53,272 nucleotides of DNA, from the NCBI GenBank assembly GCA_937897645.1, contig CALCNV010000165.1, positions 1-53,272 on the forward strand, in the 5' to 3' direction. The notes under the pieces were generated by a model that was not told the DNA's origin, searched no databases, and saw only the letters and a program-made list of their open reading frames with translations. The stretch comes from an uncultured Lysobacteraceae bacterium (GTDB lineage: Bacteria; Pseudomonadota; Gammaproteobacteria; Xanthomonadales; Xanthomonadaceae). Of this stretch, positions 8,609 through 17,189 are shown in pieces. How positions within the stretch are numbered: the stretch's first letter is position 1; each line of letters begins with the position of its first letter. The position numbers were made by a program, and so were the translations under genes.

Positions 8609-9100
8609 GTGATGCTAGTCACTCGCAAACTTGCGGCAACGCGTCGCACACAGCAAGGCGTGAGCCTTCTTGAGGTGCTGATAGCCGTGCTCATCATGGG
8701 CATAGGGCTGTTGGGGATTGCTGCAATGCAAACCACCGCCTTGCGCAACAACCAGAGTTCGCTGGAGCGCAGCCAGGCCGTAATCCAAAGCTATGCCATC
8801 CTTGATGCAATGCGTGCCAACCGTGACGCAGCCTTGCTCGGTGCCTACAACACGGGTGGGCTGATTTGTGCGCCACCAGTAGGTACCTCGCATGCTGCCA
8901 CCGACATTGGCGCCTGGATGAACTCGATGGAGACCACGATGGGCAATCCTCTGGGCGACACCACGACTTGTGGCGACATCGCCTGTGACGCAGGGACCAA
9001 TATTTGCACCGTAAGCGTCACGTGGGATGACAGCCGTGCCGTTGATGCGGATGGAGCCGGCTCTGCGGCTCGCGAAGTAGTGACGGTGGCACGACTGTGA
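8609..9100 (+). CDS. pilV: Minor pilin PilV
   Basis: 163 aa with class III signal G-VSLLEVLIAVLIMGIGLLGIAAMQ, the extended hydrophobic helix with the GIGLLGIA motif characteristic of PilV, and a short cysteine-containing globular domain. The track start is GTG 8609, eight bases after GAGG (8597-8600); ATG 8612 directly follows and is an equally possible initiator. The product is a tip-complex pilin in the inner membrane before assembly. Its last codons overlap pilW as GTGA. Confidence 0.88.
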   Translation: MMLVTRKLAATRRTQQGVSLLEVLIAVLIMGIGLLGIAAMQTTALRNNQSSLERSQAVIQSYAILDAMRANRDAALLGAYNTGGLICAPPVGTSHAATDIGAWMNSMETTMGNPLGDTTTCGDIACDAGTNICTVSVTWDDSRAVDADGAGSAAREVVTVARL

Positions 9101-10110
9101 ACATCTCGCGCGCCGCTCAGATTAAATTCCCGCGGGGCATGCGGGGTATTAGCCTGATTGAATTGATGATTGCCATGGTACTGGGCCTGCTGGTCGTGGG
9201 CTCCGCCATTGGTATCTTCATTTCCAATCGGCAGGCCTATCGGGCCACGGACAACCTGGGTCGCGTGCAGGAAAGCGCGCGTATCAGTTACGAAATGATG
9301 GCGCGCGATATCCGCGAGGCTGCTGGAAATCCTTGCGTCAACAATGTCCCCGTAGTCAATGTAATCACCGGCGCAACCGGCAATTGGTGGACCAATCTGA
9401 CGACATGGGGAGATGCGTTCAGGGGGTTTGGGCCTGCGGAAGGATTGCCCGGCGGGCCAGGCTTCGGTGCGGCGGCAGGCGACCGAGTGGTTGGAACCGA
9501 GGCTGTGCAGCTGCTGTCGGCGGATGACAACGTGGTGACCGTGAGCGCACACAACACGGCTGGCGCCGAATTCACCGTCAACACCACGGCCCACGGGATT
9601 TCGGCGGGCGATCTGGTGATGGCGTGCAATGCGCGCCAGGCCTCCATTTTCCAGGCCAGTTCGGTGGTAAGCGACAAGATCGGCCATGGCACGGGTGGCA
9701 CGCCAGGTAATTGCACCAGTGGCCTTGGCTTGCCACTCAATTGCGGCGCAGGCACGGTGTTCGAATACGCGGCGCCTAACTCTGTGTTGGTGGGACTAAG
9801 TGCCAGTCGCTGGCTGGTTGCCAATAACCCCGCAGGCAATGCTGCTCTATACCAGGTCAGGTTGGTGGGTGGCGCACCCCAGATGCAGGAGATCGTCGAG
9901 GGCGTCACCGGCATGACAGTGACGTATCTAATCGATGGCGCGGCGACTTATGTGCCCGCCGCCGCGGTGACTGCCGCTGCCCGGTGGCCTGATGTGACTG
10001 CGGCGCGCATCCAGCTCACGCTTCAGAGCTCGGACAATGTCGGCACTGACGGCAATCCCATTACGCGCCAAGTCATCCAGGTCTCCAGCTTGCGGAACCG
10101 AAACCCATGA
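9097..10110 (+). CDS. pilW: Minor pilin PilW
   Basis: 337 aa, prepilin site G-ISLIELMIAMVLGLLVVGSAIGIF followed by a large globular domain, the usual PilW length and layout. Opening lines NRQAYRATDNLGRVQESARISYEMMARDIREAAG match the PilW N-terminal helix. GTG 9097 overlaps the pilV stop by four bases, arguing for coupled translation. Role: tip-complex minor pilin needed for pilus assembly and PilY1 display. Confidence 0.9.
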   Translation: MNISRAAQIKFPRGMRGISLIELMIAMVLGLLVVGSAIGIFISNRQAYRATDNLGRVQESARISYEMMARDIREAAGNPCVNNVPVVNVITGATGNWWTNLTTWGDAFRGFGPAEGLPGGPGFGAAAGDRVVGTEAVQLLSADDNVVTVSAHNTAGAEFTVNTTAHGISAGDLVMACNARQASIFQASSVVSDKIGHGTGGTPGNCTSGLGLPLNCGAGTVFEYAAPNSVLVGLSASRWLVANNPAGNAALYQVRLVGGAPQMQEIVEGVTGMTVTYLIDGAATYVPAAAVTAAARWPDVTAARIQLTLQSSDNVGTDGNPITRQVIQVSSLRNRNP

Positions 10111-10634
10111 AAACTCCAAAATCATTTGTCCCAAAGAGCGCACAGCGTGGTGCATCACTTGTGGTCGTGCTGGTTCTGCTGCTGGTCGTGACCCTGTTGG
10201 GCCTGGCGGTGTTGCGCGGCACGCTGCTGGAGGAGCGCATGACTGCCAATATGCTGGATCGCAGTATGAGTTTCCAGGCGGCGGAGTCGGCACTGCGTGA
10301 AGGCGAGGAATTGGCCGCAACATCGCCAGTCGCACCAGCACCCGGCACATGTAATGGCGCTGGCGTCTGCGGCACACCGGATGCCGCCGACACTGACCGC
10401 TGGCTGGATGCGGGATTCGGCGATTGGGTGGCCGCCACTGACGATCTAGGCGCATTGCCCGCGCCAGCGTCTTATTTCATCGAATTCATGGGCATGGCGC
10501 CCACTTGGCCTGGATGTGACCGCGCGATTCCGGTCGCGGATCTGTGCATGGCCCCTAGATATCGCGTGACCGCCCGCAGCACCGCAGCTGATCGGGCGGA
10601 TGTACTGCTTCAAACCAATTTCATCGTGCGGTAA
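10107..10634 (+). CDS. pilX: Minor pilin PilX
   Basis: 175 aa. The N-terminus QRGASLVVVLVLLLVVTLLGLAVLRGTLLEERMTANMLDRSMSFQAAESALREGE is the PilX signature; the class III site has G-ASLVVV with no Glu5, as is common in PilX (GspK-like tip position). ATG 10107 overlaps the pilW stop (ATGA). Lack of Glu5 fits a pilin at the extreme tip. It abuts pilY1 without a gap. Confidence 0.9.
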   Translation: MKTPKSFVPKSAQRGASLVVVLVLLLVVTLLGLAVLRGTLLEERMTANMLDRSMSFQAAESALREGEELAATSPVAPAPGTCNGAGVCGTPDAADTDRWLDAGFGDWVAATDDLGALPAPASYFIEFMGMAPTWPGCDRAIPVADLCMAPRYRVTARSTAADRADVLLQTNFIVR

Positions 10635-13600
10635 ATGGAGTCAACCATGCGCACCACCGTTCAAAAGAAACCCAACTTCGTCCAGCGCCTGGCGCGACGT
10701 TCCTATCCGCTGATGTTCGCCTTCATGGCGACCATGCTGGCATTGCCCTCCAGTGCAGGCATCGTGCTGCCGGACGAGCCGTTGATAACCGGGGCGCGCA
10801 TTCCGCCAAATGTGCTGTTCGTGCTCGATAATTCCGGCTCGATGGGGGAATTCACGATGCCGGATTCCATACCGAGCGTTTCCGGTTTCAATATCGCCAC
10901 CCAGACCTACGTCCGAAACGTCATTTATTACGATCCAAACAAAACGTACCTACCTTGGTTGGACTCCACCGGCACGGTAATGACCGGCGGTACAGCTTAC
11001 GACAGCGCCTTCAGCAACGGTGATTTGGTGGCACCGTTCAATACAGGCACCATCAATCTCTATGGCGCGGCGCAGACTTATTATGTGCCCAAGACGCCTG
11101 CACTTCCTGCTACGTTCGGCAATGTTGTCAATTATTGGCGCTACCAAATACTGACTGATGGTACGGTCCAAAGGTCCGAATGGGACGCTTCGGCGATTGT
11201 AGACAACGTAGCGACTGGCTATCCGCTCGCGGGCCTTGCGGGAGTCAATGGATCCTTCAGTACGGCATTTCCTGTCTTTACCGTACCCGCCAATACGATT
11301 AGGGTGCGGGTAACCGCGACAGGGGCTGCCGCAGCAAATCTGTTTACTAGGGTAGGCAGCGCGCCCACAACAGGGGCCTACACGACACGAGTAAACAACA
11401 ACAACGCAATCAAGAATATAGACAGGAACAATCCAGCAGCGGGTGAGGTAATACATGTGGGTTTGGAGGGCAAAGGAGCAGGTTTCACGGCTCTAACTCT
11501 GACCATTACCTATCAGCTCAACGATCCTGGTTGCTCGGGCTTTGGCTGGGTGAACTGCACGAACGTGACGCCGACCGGACGCAGCGAGGCGGATGAGCGA
11601 AAGAATTTTGCGACCTGGTATTCGTATCACCGCTCACGCATGAAAGTCGCCAAGGCGGGTGCAGGCCGGGCGTTTGCGGAAATCGGCACCAACTACCGTG
11701 TCGGTTACCGCAACATCTGGAACAACATGCCGAACAGCGGCAGCACTGGCGGAGTGGCGTGGGGCACGCATCCGATCACGCGGGCGAAGCCTATCCCCGT
11801 GCTGCGGAACAATGGGCTCTTTGACGACCCCAACGGTGCTGCAGGTGCCGACAACAACCGCACGGCTTGGTACCAACGCCTTTATTCGCAGGTATCCAGC
11901 GGCGCTACTCCCCTGCGTCAGGCTTTGTGGAATTCAGGCAATTATTTTGCAACTGACAGCGCGAACGATGGCCCATGGGGCCCCGGACTGGTCGCCGATC
12001 AGTACGCATGTCGGCAGAATTTCACCATTCTGACAACCGATGGCTATCGAAATGACGACAGTGCCAACACTGCTGGTTTTGACTACACCGGTGTTGGTCA
12101 GCAGGTAGGCGAGCAGGACAACGTAGCAGGCGCTACGATTACCTCGCCGGCTGGCGCCTCGTTCACATACGCTCCAGTTGCGCCATTCGCCAGTGCACAC
12201 AGTAATACTTTGGCAGACATTGCCATGTACTACTGGAAGACCGACTTGCGCAGCGATCTGCTCAACGTGGTGCAGCCGTCTTCGGCTAATCCGGCGTTCT
12301 GGCAGCACATGACGACGTTTTCAATTTCAATCGGTGCACAGGGAACATTGAACCCCGCTACCGACCTGCCGAATATGGTTGCCGGGACCCCGTGGCCGCA
12401 GCCGTTGAATTTGCAACCGACCAGTATCGATGATCTGTGGCATGCAGCTGTCAACGGACGTGGCACTTTCACAGTCGCAACTGATCCGGATACGTTCAGT
12501 ACCGCATTGAAGGATGCGCTGGCCAATATTGCCGAGCGCACGGGATCATTCTCCAACGTGGCGGCCAACTCGACCTCGCTGGATGCGGGTACGCGGGTGT
12601 TCCAGGCCAACTATGTTTCGGGTGTCTGGACAGGCCAGTTGAATGCATTCCCCGTTAGCCAGACCGTCGTAGGAGGGGTCACTGTAAGGACTGTGTCCGC
12701 CAGTCCGGTATGGCAGGCGACGTCTGGCATTCCGTTGCTGGCGACACGCAAAGTATTCTCCTCCAATGGCACGGCAGGCACGCAGTTCCCGGCAGGTGCC
12801 ACCATCGCACAACTGGCTGCGTTGAATCGGACGCTGGATTATCCGGTGAGCGGTGCAGACAATGCTGCCTACATCGCGGGCGCACGCAACCTGGAAATCG
12901 CCAATGGCGGCACCTTGCGCGACCGCGCACATTTGATGGGTGATATCGTCGGGTCGTCGCCGGCCTATGCTAAAGAAACTGACACGGTGTACATCGGCTC
13001 GAACGACGGTATGTTGCATGCGATCAATGCAGCCACAGGGCAAGAGCTGTTCACCTTCATTCCCAATATCATCAACTGGGGACACCTGCGCGATCTCAGT
13101 AGCCCCGAATACCTGCACCGCTATTTTGTTGACGGGCCAATCGTGGTTTCCAATCACGATCAAACGCCTGGTGACAACATCCTGGTCGGTGGACTTGGAA
13201 AGGGCGGGAAAGGCCTGTATGCGCTTAATGTAACCGACCCAAGCACCTTTGGCACTGGCAACTTCAAGTGGGAGGTCGCTGCGGACAACAATGTAGCCAC
13301 CCCTGCGGACAACAACATTGGCTTGATCCAAAGCAAGCCCATTATTGCCAAGCTCAACAATGGCGTCACCGCGTTGATCGTCAGCAACGGCGTCAACAGC
13401 ACCAATGACCGTGCGGTGTTGCTGGTCTATAACCTGGACACTGGCGCGCTGATCAGCCAGATCGACACAGGGCAAGGTAGTCCCGCGAATCCCAATGGAT
13501 TGTCTGGACCTGCAGGATGGGACGGCGACGGCAACGGTACGCTGGACTACGTCTATGCTGGGGATCTGTTGGGCAACGTCTGGAAGTTCAATCTTTCAGC

Positions 13601-14366
13601 GGCTTCGACCGCGAGTTGGACTGTCGCCAATAGCGGCAATCCCCTGTTCACGGCTACCGACTCTTCGTCCAATCCGCAGCCAATCAACGGCGGCATGTCA
13701 GTGGCTCTGCATCCAACTACGTACCAGACATGGGTTTTCTTTGGTACCGGTCGTTTCATGACCGCAGGTGACTTGGTGGACGATAGCGTGCAGAGTTATT
13801 ACGGCATGGCGGATGACGGTACTGCCATCGTCAGGAATGGCGGCAGTGCCAACCTGACCCAGCGTAATATCAGTGTCGTGGGTTTCAAAGACGGCAAGCC
13901 AGTTCGCGGCTTCAATGAGAATTCGCCATTGCCTGCTGGGTCGAAGGGTTGGTACGTAGATCTGGTGCCGCCGTCCCCAGGGCTGCCCGAGGGTGAGCGA
14001 ATAGTGACCGAGGGCCAGGTTGTAGGTGATGTGTTGGTCTTTGCCAGTGTGATTCCTACGGCTGAGGCGTGTGACCCGAACGGCAGGGGCTATTTGAATG
14101 CACTGGATGCTTTCACCGGCACCAGTACAGGGCCGTCGTACTTCGACACCAACAACGATGGCAATTTCGACAACGACACAGTCACCGGTGGTGGGGTGAC
14201 TGTACCCATCGGGTCCGTGGATCTTGGAGTGGGTATGCCGACGCTGCCGGGCTTGCTGCAAGGTTTGGCGGTCGTGTCCGGATCGAGCGGTGGTACTGGC
14301 AGCGTCATGACACGCAATTCCCGTAACGTAGGCCGGGTTTCCTGGCGTGAAGTGATAAGGAACTGA
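10635..14366 (+). CDS. pilY1: Type IV pilus tip adhesin/assembly protein PilY1
   Basis: 1243 aa. An N-terminal hydrophobic signal sequence (about residues 20-40) is followed by a von Willebrand A-like region with MIDAS sequence DNSGSMG (Asp65, Ser67, Ser69). The C-terminal PilY1 beta-propeller (about 720-1200) includes YIGSNDGMLHAINAATGQELF and FFGTGRFM. A calcium-type loop D-G-D-G-N-G-T-L-D spans residues 963-971 and a second Asp/Asn-rich loop (DTNNDGNFDND) lies near 1170. PilY1 sits at the pilus tip and controls retraction and attachment. Start could also be ATG 10647 (MRTTVQ). The middle region is Asn/Thr/Ala-rich and likely the variable, ligand-facing part. Confidence 0.93.
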   Translation: MESTMRTTVQKKPNFVQRLARRSYPLMFAFMATMLALPSSAGIVLPDEPLITGARIPPNVLFVLDNSGSMGEFTMPDSIPSVSGFNIATQTYVRNVIYYDPNKTYLPWLDSTGTVMTGGTAYDSAFSNGDLVAPFNTGTINLYGAAQTYYVPKTPALPATFGNVVNYWRYQILTDGTVQRSEWDASAIVDNVATGYPLAGLAGVNGSFSTAFPVFTVPANTIRVRVTATGAAAANLFTRVGSAPTTGAYTTRVNNNNAIKNIDRNNPAAGEVIHVGLEGKGAGFTALTLTITYQLNDPGCSGFGWVNCTNVTPTGRSEADERKNFATWYSYHRSRMKVAKAGAGRAFAEIGTNYRVGYRNIWNNMPNSGSTGGVAWGTHPITRAKPIPVLRNNGLFDDPNGAAGADNNRTAWYQRLYSQVSSGATPLRQALWNSGNYFATDSANDGPWGPGLVADQYACRQNFTILTTDGYRNDDSANTAGFDYTGVGQQVGEQDNVAGATITSPAGASFTYAPVAPFASAHSNTLADIAMYYWKTDLRSDLLNVVQPSSANPAFWQHMTTFSISIGAQGTLNPATDLPNMVAGTPWPQPLNLQPTSIDDLWHAAVNGRGTFTVATDPDTFSTALKDALANIAERTGSFSNVAANSTSLDAGTRVFQANYVSGVWTGQLNAFPVSQTVVGGVTVRTVSASPVWQATSGIPLLATRKVFSSNGTAGTQFPAGATIAQLAALNRTLDYPVSGADNAAYIAGARNLEIANGGTLRDRAHLMGDIVGSSPAYAKETDTVYIGSNDGMLHAINAATGQELFTFIPNIINWGHLRDLSSPEYLHRYFVDGPIVVSNHDQTPGDNILVGGLGKGGKGLYALNVTDPSTFGTGNFKWEVAADNNVATPADNNIGLIQSKPIIAKLNNGVTALIVSNGVNSTNDRAVLLVYNLDTGALISQIDTGQGSPANPNGLSGPAGWDGDGNGTLDYVYAGDLLGNVWKFNLSAASTASWTVANSGNPLFTATDSSSNPQPINGGMSVALHPTTYQTWVFFGTGRFMTAGDLVDDSVQSYYGMADDGTAIVRNGGSANLTQRNISVVGFKDGKPVRGFNENSPLPAGSKGWYVDLVPPSPGLPEGERIVTEGQVVGDVLVFASVIPTAEACDPNGRGYLNALDAFTGTSTGPSYFDTNNDGNFDNDTVTGGGVTVPIGSVDLGVGMPTLPGLLQGLAVVSGSSGGTGSVMTRNSRNVGRVSWREVIRN

Positions 14367-14369
14367 CCT

Positions 14370-14822
14370 ATGAGACACGTCAAGCTTGTATCGATGCGGG
14401 GTGCTGGCAGCATGCGTGGTGCTGCCGGCTTCTCCTTGCTGGAGTTGATGATCACGGTGGCCATCGTCGCGATTCTGTCGACGATTGCCTACGCCAGCTA
14501 TACCAACCAGGTAACCAAGTCACGCCGTGCGGCGGCGGCTAACTGCTTGCAGGAGCGCGCCCAGTTCATGGAGCGCTCCTACACAACCAACATGACTTAT
14601 GCCTTGGCACCTGATCCGCCGGCGCAGTGCAGCGAAGATCTTTCGCCTCAGCACTATGTAGTCAGCTTCGCGGCGGCACCTGGGGCGAAGGATTACACCT
14701 TGGTAGCTACGCCACAGGCAGGCCAGGCAGCCAACGACACACTGTGTGGTGTCTTGTCGCTGACGGCGCAAGGGGTGAGAGGCGAAACCGGTTCTGCTGC
14801 GAATGCGGCAGAATGCTGGTGA
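14370..14822 (+). CDS. pilE: Type IV pilin-like protein PilE (minor pilin of the tip operon)
   Basis: 150 aa. Class III signal AAG-FSLLELMITVAIVAILSTIAYASYTNQVTKSRRAAAANCLQERAQFMERSY; the ALSYTN/ERYY-like region after the helix is typical of PilE minor pilins that close the fimT-pilY1 operon. AAGG nine bases before ATG 14370. Two C-terminal cysteines could form the D-loop disulphide. The 19-residue leader MRHVKLVSMRGAGSMRGAA could be shorter if ATG 14394 or 14412 is used. Confidence 0.9.
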   Translation: MRHVKLVSMRGAGSMRGAAGFSLLELMITVAIVAILSTIAYASYTNQVTKSRRAAAANCLQERAQFMERSYTTNMTYALAPDPPAQCSEDLSPQHYVVSFAAAPGAKDYTLVATPQAGQAANDTLCGVLSLTAQGVRGETGSAANAAECW

Positions 14823-14866
14823 CCGTGTGACGGCATTGTTGCTGAAGTTATTCCATTAGCGCCAAA

Positions 14867-14897
14867 AAAGAAGGCCGCCTTTACAGGCGGCCTTCTT
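14867..14897. terminator. Bidirectional terminator between pilE and the phytase gene
   Basis: Stem AAGAAGGCCGCCT / AGGCGGCCTTCTT with loop TTAC, preceded on the + strand by AAAAAA. Read on the minus strand the hairpin is followed by a T run, so it is a strong terminator for the phytase gene (stop at 14917) and a weaker one for pilE. It sharply separates the pilus operon from the inositol-phosphate locus. Confidence 0.85.
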
Positions 14898-14916
14898 CGT
14901 TACCCGCTACGGCAGC

Positions 14917-16983
14917 TCAATCCTTCCGCATCTCCAGCCCCAACGCCGTGGCTATCGCTTCCCACGGCACGTACTTGTAGTTCTGGTTTTCCACCGGCAT
15001 GACGTTGCGGCCGTCCTGGGCGATCATGGCGCCGTGTTCGAAGCCGGGGCCCAAGTTGCGACTGGTGACTTCCAGGCCGTCGGTTTCCGAGATGCCGTCG
15101 ATGCCGCGCACCGGATCGGCTACTACCGCGAACGAGCCCAGGTATTCCTGCTCGCCTTCGCGGCGGTATACCGCATAGGTGTCATTGCCCTGGCTGGACA
15201 CGACGATGTAACCGCGACCATTGCCCAGGTCGTAGATCCCGAGGCCTTCATAATCATCCTTCACCGCGGGATTGTCGGCGATCAACTCGACGGCGGTCTT
15301 GGTGTCGCCACCATCGGCAGCGGCGGACATGCGCCATAGCCCCACGTCTTCCTCGTTCACGTATAGCGCGCCGCTGTGGTCATCGGCCACGCAGCCTTCG
15401 GTCTGCGAATCGAAGGTCATGTCGCGCACGTGCTTGGCTTTGACCTTGCCATTGCCGCTGGCCACCAGTTCCCACTGGCGCTGGCGGGTGTCGTCGCCGT
15501 TGATGAAGACGAAGGTTCGTCCGTCCTCGGCACTCCGGTACATGCACAAACCGTAGGGATCGCCGAGGCCAGTCGGTTGCACGCCATCGGCGATGTCGAT
15601 CAGCTGGCGCAGCTCGGGGTCGAGCCGGTAGATGGCGATGGATTTGTCAGTGCGGTTGCTGGCGGTGACCAGCACGATCTTCTTGCCATCCAGGTCGAAA
15701 CCTTCGCGCAGGTCCACGTTGTTCATCTTGCCGTCGGGCAGGAACTGCACGACCTTGCCCTGCATGTCGTACACGTAGATGCCAGCTTTCTTGTCCGTTG
15801 CGATTACAAGGCTCAGCGCCGGATTGGTCGGGTGCGCCCAGATCGCCGGATCGTCCGCGGCGTCGCCATAGCTGCCTGCAGGCGTGGTTTCCACCAGTGC
15901 GGTGACTGCGGTGACCTTGCTGCTGGCGGATTGGTCAGCAGCTGCAGAGCCGCCAATGTCGAGCTTCAAGGCCCTGGCGATGTCTTCCATCGCAACGGAC
16001 TTGTAGTTGGAACCGTCTTCGTCCGTTACCAGCAGGAGTCCGTGCGGGAAACGTTTGTCCAAGGCGGCATTAGTGGCGAATAGCGGGCCGGGTTCGCCGA
16101 TCGTTTCGCCGTTTCCGGGAGCCGACACAGTGAAACTTCCTAGGATGGCGTCCTCGTTGGCACGGTCATAGACATTGATGCGGCCGGCAGACGTATCGGA
16201 CGCCAGCAGCCAGCGGCTGCCTTCGCCGCCGTCATACAGCGCTACGCCGCCGACTTCTTCCTTGATATTCCCAAGGCGCGGCGCATCCACCAGCGTGGCA
16301 GACACATCGGCCTCGGGATCAGCATTGAAACGCCAGATGCCGACGGCCTCTTCAGATGCATACACCTGGCCTTGGGCATCAGCGACGCATTGCTTGAGCG
16401 GCGAGGGCACGCTGATGCGACGCACCGGGCGTGCATCCAGTTTTCCGTCCGTGGTTGCAAACAGGATCTGCTGGTCCACTTCGCCGCCATCGCCGACGAT
16501 GAAGGCATACAGCGCGCTGTCCAGCGGGTTGCGGAACAGACATACGCCTTCGGCTGCAAAGCCAAGTGGAATCGGACGCGCGCCGACTTCGGACAGCTTC
16601 GCGCCGTCCATGGTGAACAGGCGCAGGCTGTTGGTCGTCGTGTCGATGCTGGCCAGCACGGTTGCCGTGGCATTGCCGAACGGCACGCCGTAGGCCACGT
16701 CCACCGAAGCGACTTCACCCGAAGGCGTGGTGCCGACGCGCTTGCCGGCCAGGTCGTAGACCTCGAGGCCACCGAGCGCGGACGTCGCCACCACGTGGCT
16801 GCGCGCCGGCTTCGTCGCATCACGCACGATCACCGCGCTGTTCGCTTCGCCACTGGCCGTCGGTTGGGTCTGCGACCTTGCCGGGACTGCCGGTACTGCG
16901 GCACTTTCCTGCGCATGGGTGCTGCTGCAGAACAGGGCAAGGCTGATGGAGGCCGCCAGAACGGATACGAGCCTGGATGTCAT
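14917..16983 (-). CDS. Two-domain beta-propeller phytase (3-phytase)
   Basis: 688 aa exported enzyme that hydrolyses phytate (inositol hexakisphosphate), releasing phosphate in a Ca2+-dependent way. Signal peptide MTSRLVSVLAASISLALF...THA-QES (about 1-27). The C-terminal half (about 360-688) is a full propeller with catalytic-type motifs DAADDPAIWAHP (Asp374-Pro379 region), DKKAGIYVYDMQGK, NNVDLREGF and DYEGLGIYDL. The N-terminal half (about 40-340) is a second, more divergent propeller lacking the DDPAIW motif. ATG 16983 is chosen because AGGGAG precedes it and a signal peptide follows. Divergent from a TBDR; this pairing is known for dual-domain phytases of aquatic and soil bacteria. Confidence 0.92.
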   Translation of the reverse strand: MTSRLVSVLAASISLALFCSSTHAQESAAVPAVPARSQTQPTASGEANSAVIVRDATKPARSHVVATSALGGLEVYDLAGKRVGTTPSGEVASVDVAYGVPFGNATATVLASIDTTTNSLRLFTMDGAKLSEVGARPIPLGFAAEGVCLFRNPLDSALYAFIVGDGGEVDQQILFATTDGKLDARPVRRISVPSPLKQCVADAQGQVYASEEAVGIWRFNADPEADVSATLVDAPRLGNIKEEVGGVALYDGGEGSRWLLASDTSAGRINVYDRANEDAILGSFTVSAPGNGETIGEPGPLFATNAALDKRFPHGLLLVTDEDGSNYKSVAMEDIARALKLDIGGSAAADQSASSKVTAVTALVETTPAGSYGDAADDPAIWAHPTNPALSLVIATDKKAGIYVYDMQGKVVQFLPDGKMNNVDLREGFDLDGKKIVLVTASNRTDKSIAIYRLDPELRQLIDIADGVQPTGLGDPYGLCMYRSAEDGRTFVFINGDDTRQRQWELVASGNGKVKAKHVRDMTFDSQTEGCVADDHSGALYVNEEDVGLWRMSAAADGGDTKTAVELIADNPAVKDDYEGLGIYDLGNGRGYIVVSSQGNDTYAVYRREGEQEYLGSFAVVADPVRGIDGISETDGLEVTSRNLGPGFEHGAMIAQDGRNVMPVENQNYKYVPWEAIATALGLEMRKD

Positions 16984-17077
16984 GTTGTTCTCCCTACGCA
17001 CTAATAGTTGCACCCATGAAGTGTCTGGGCGTGGATGGTAGGGGGGCAAGATCACATAGGGATTACAGTTTTGCAAG

Positions 17078-17107
17078 AGAAATTCCAAATGTGTTGCATT
17101 TTGGAAT
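17078..17107. promoter_or_regulatory. TTCCA/TGGAA dyad between phytase and TBDR genes
   Basis: ATTCCAAA-N10-TTTGGAAT (17082-17089 and 17100-17107) is a perfect 8-base dyad in the 206-base divergent gap. The left half is part of AGAAATTCCAA (17078-17088), an 11-mer repeated exactly at 22083-22093 in front of the rpiR-type regulator gene. It is a candidate operator for the IolR-like protein; position relative to the two promoters is unknown because no clear -35/-10 was identified. Confidence 0.5.
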
Positions 17108-17189
17108 GTTTGTTCGTAATCTCCGATCCAGTCACCCGTTCCAGGCCCTCGCCTGGCCGGTGGCCGACGTCCTCGGGAGGGACCAGACC

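Noticed and set aside
8601..8609. Mini-ORF ATG AAA TAG before pilV
   Set aside because: Two codons only and overlapping the pilV ribosome binding region; no evidence of a leader-peptide role.
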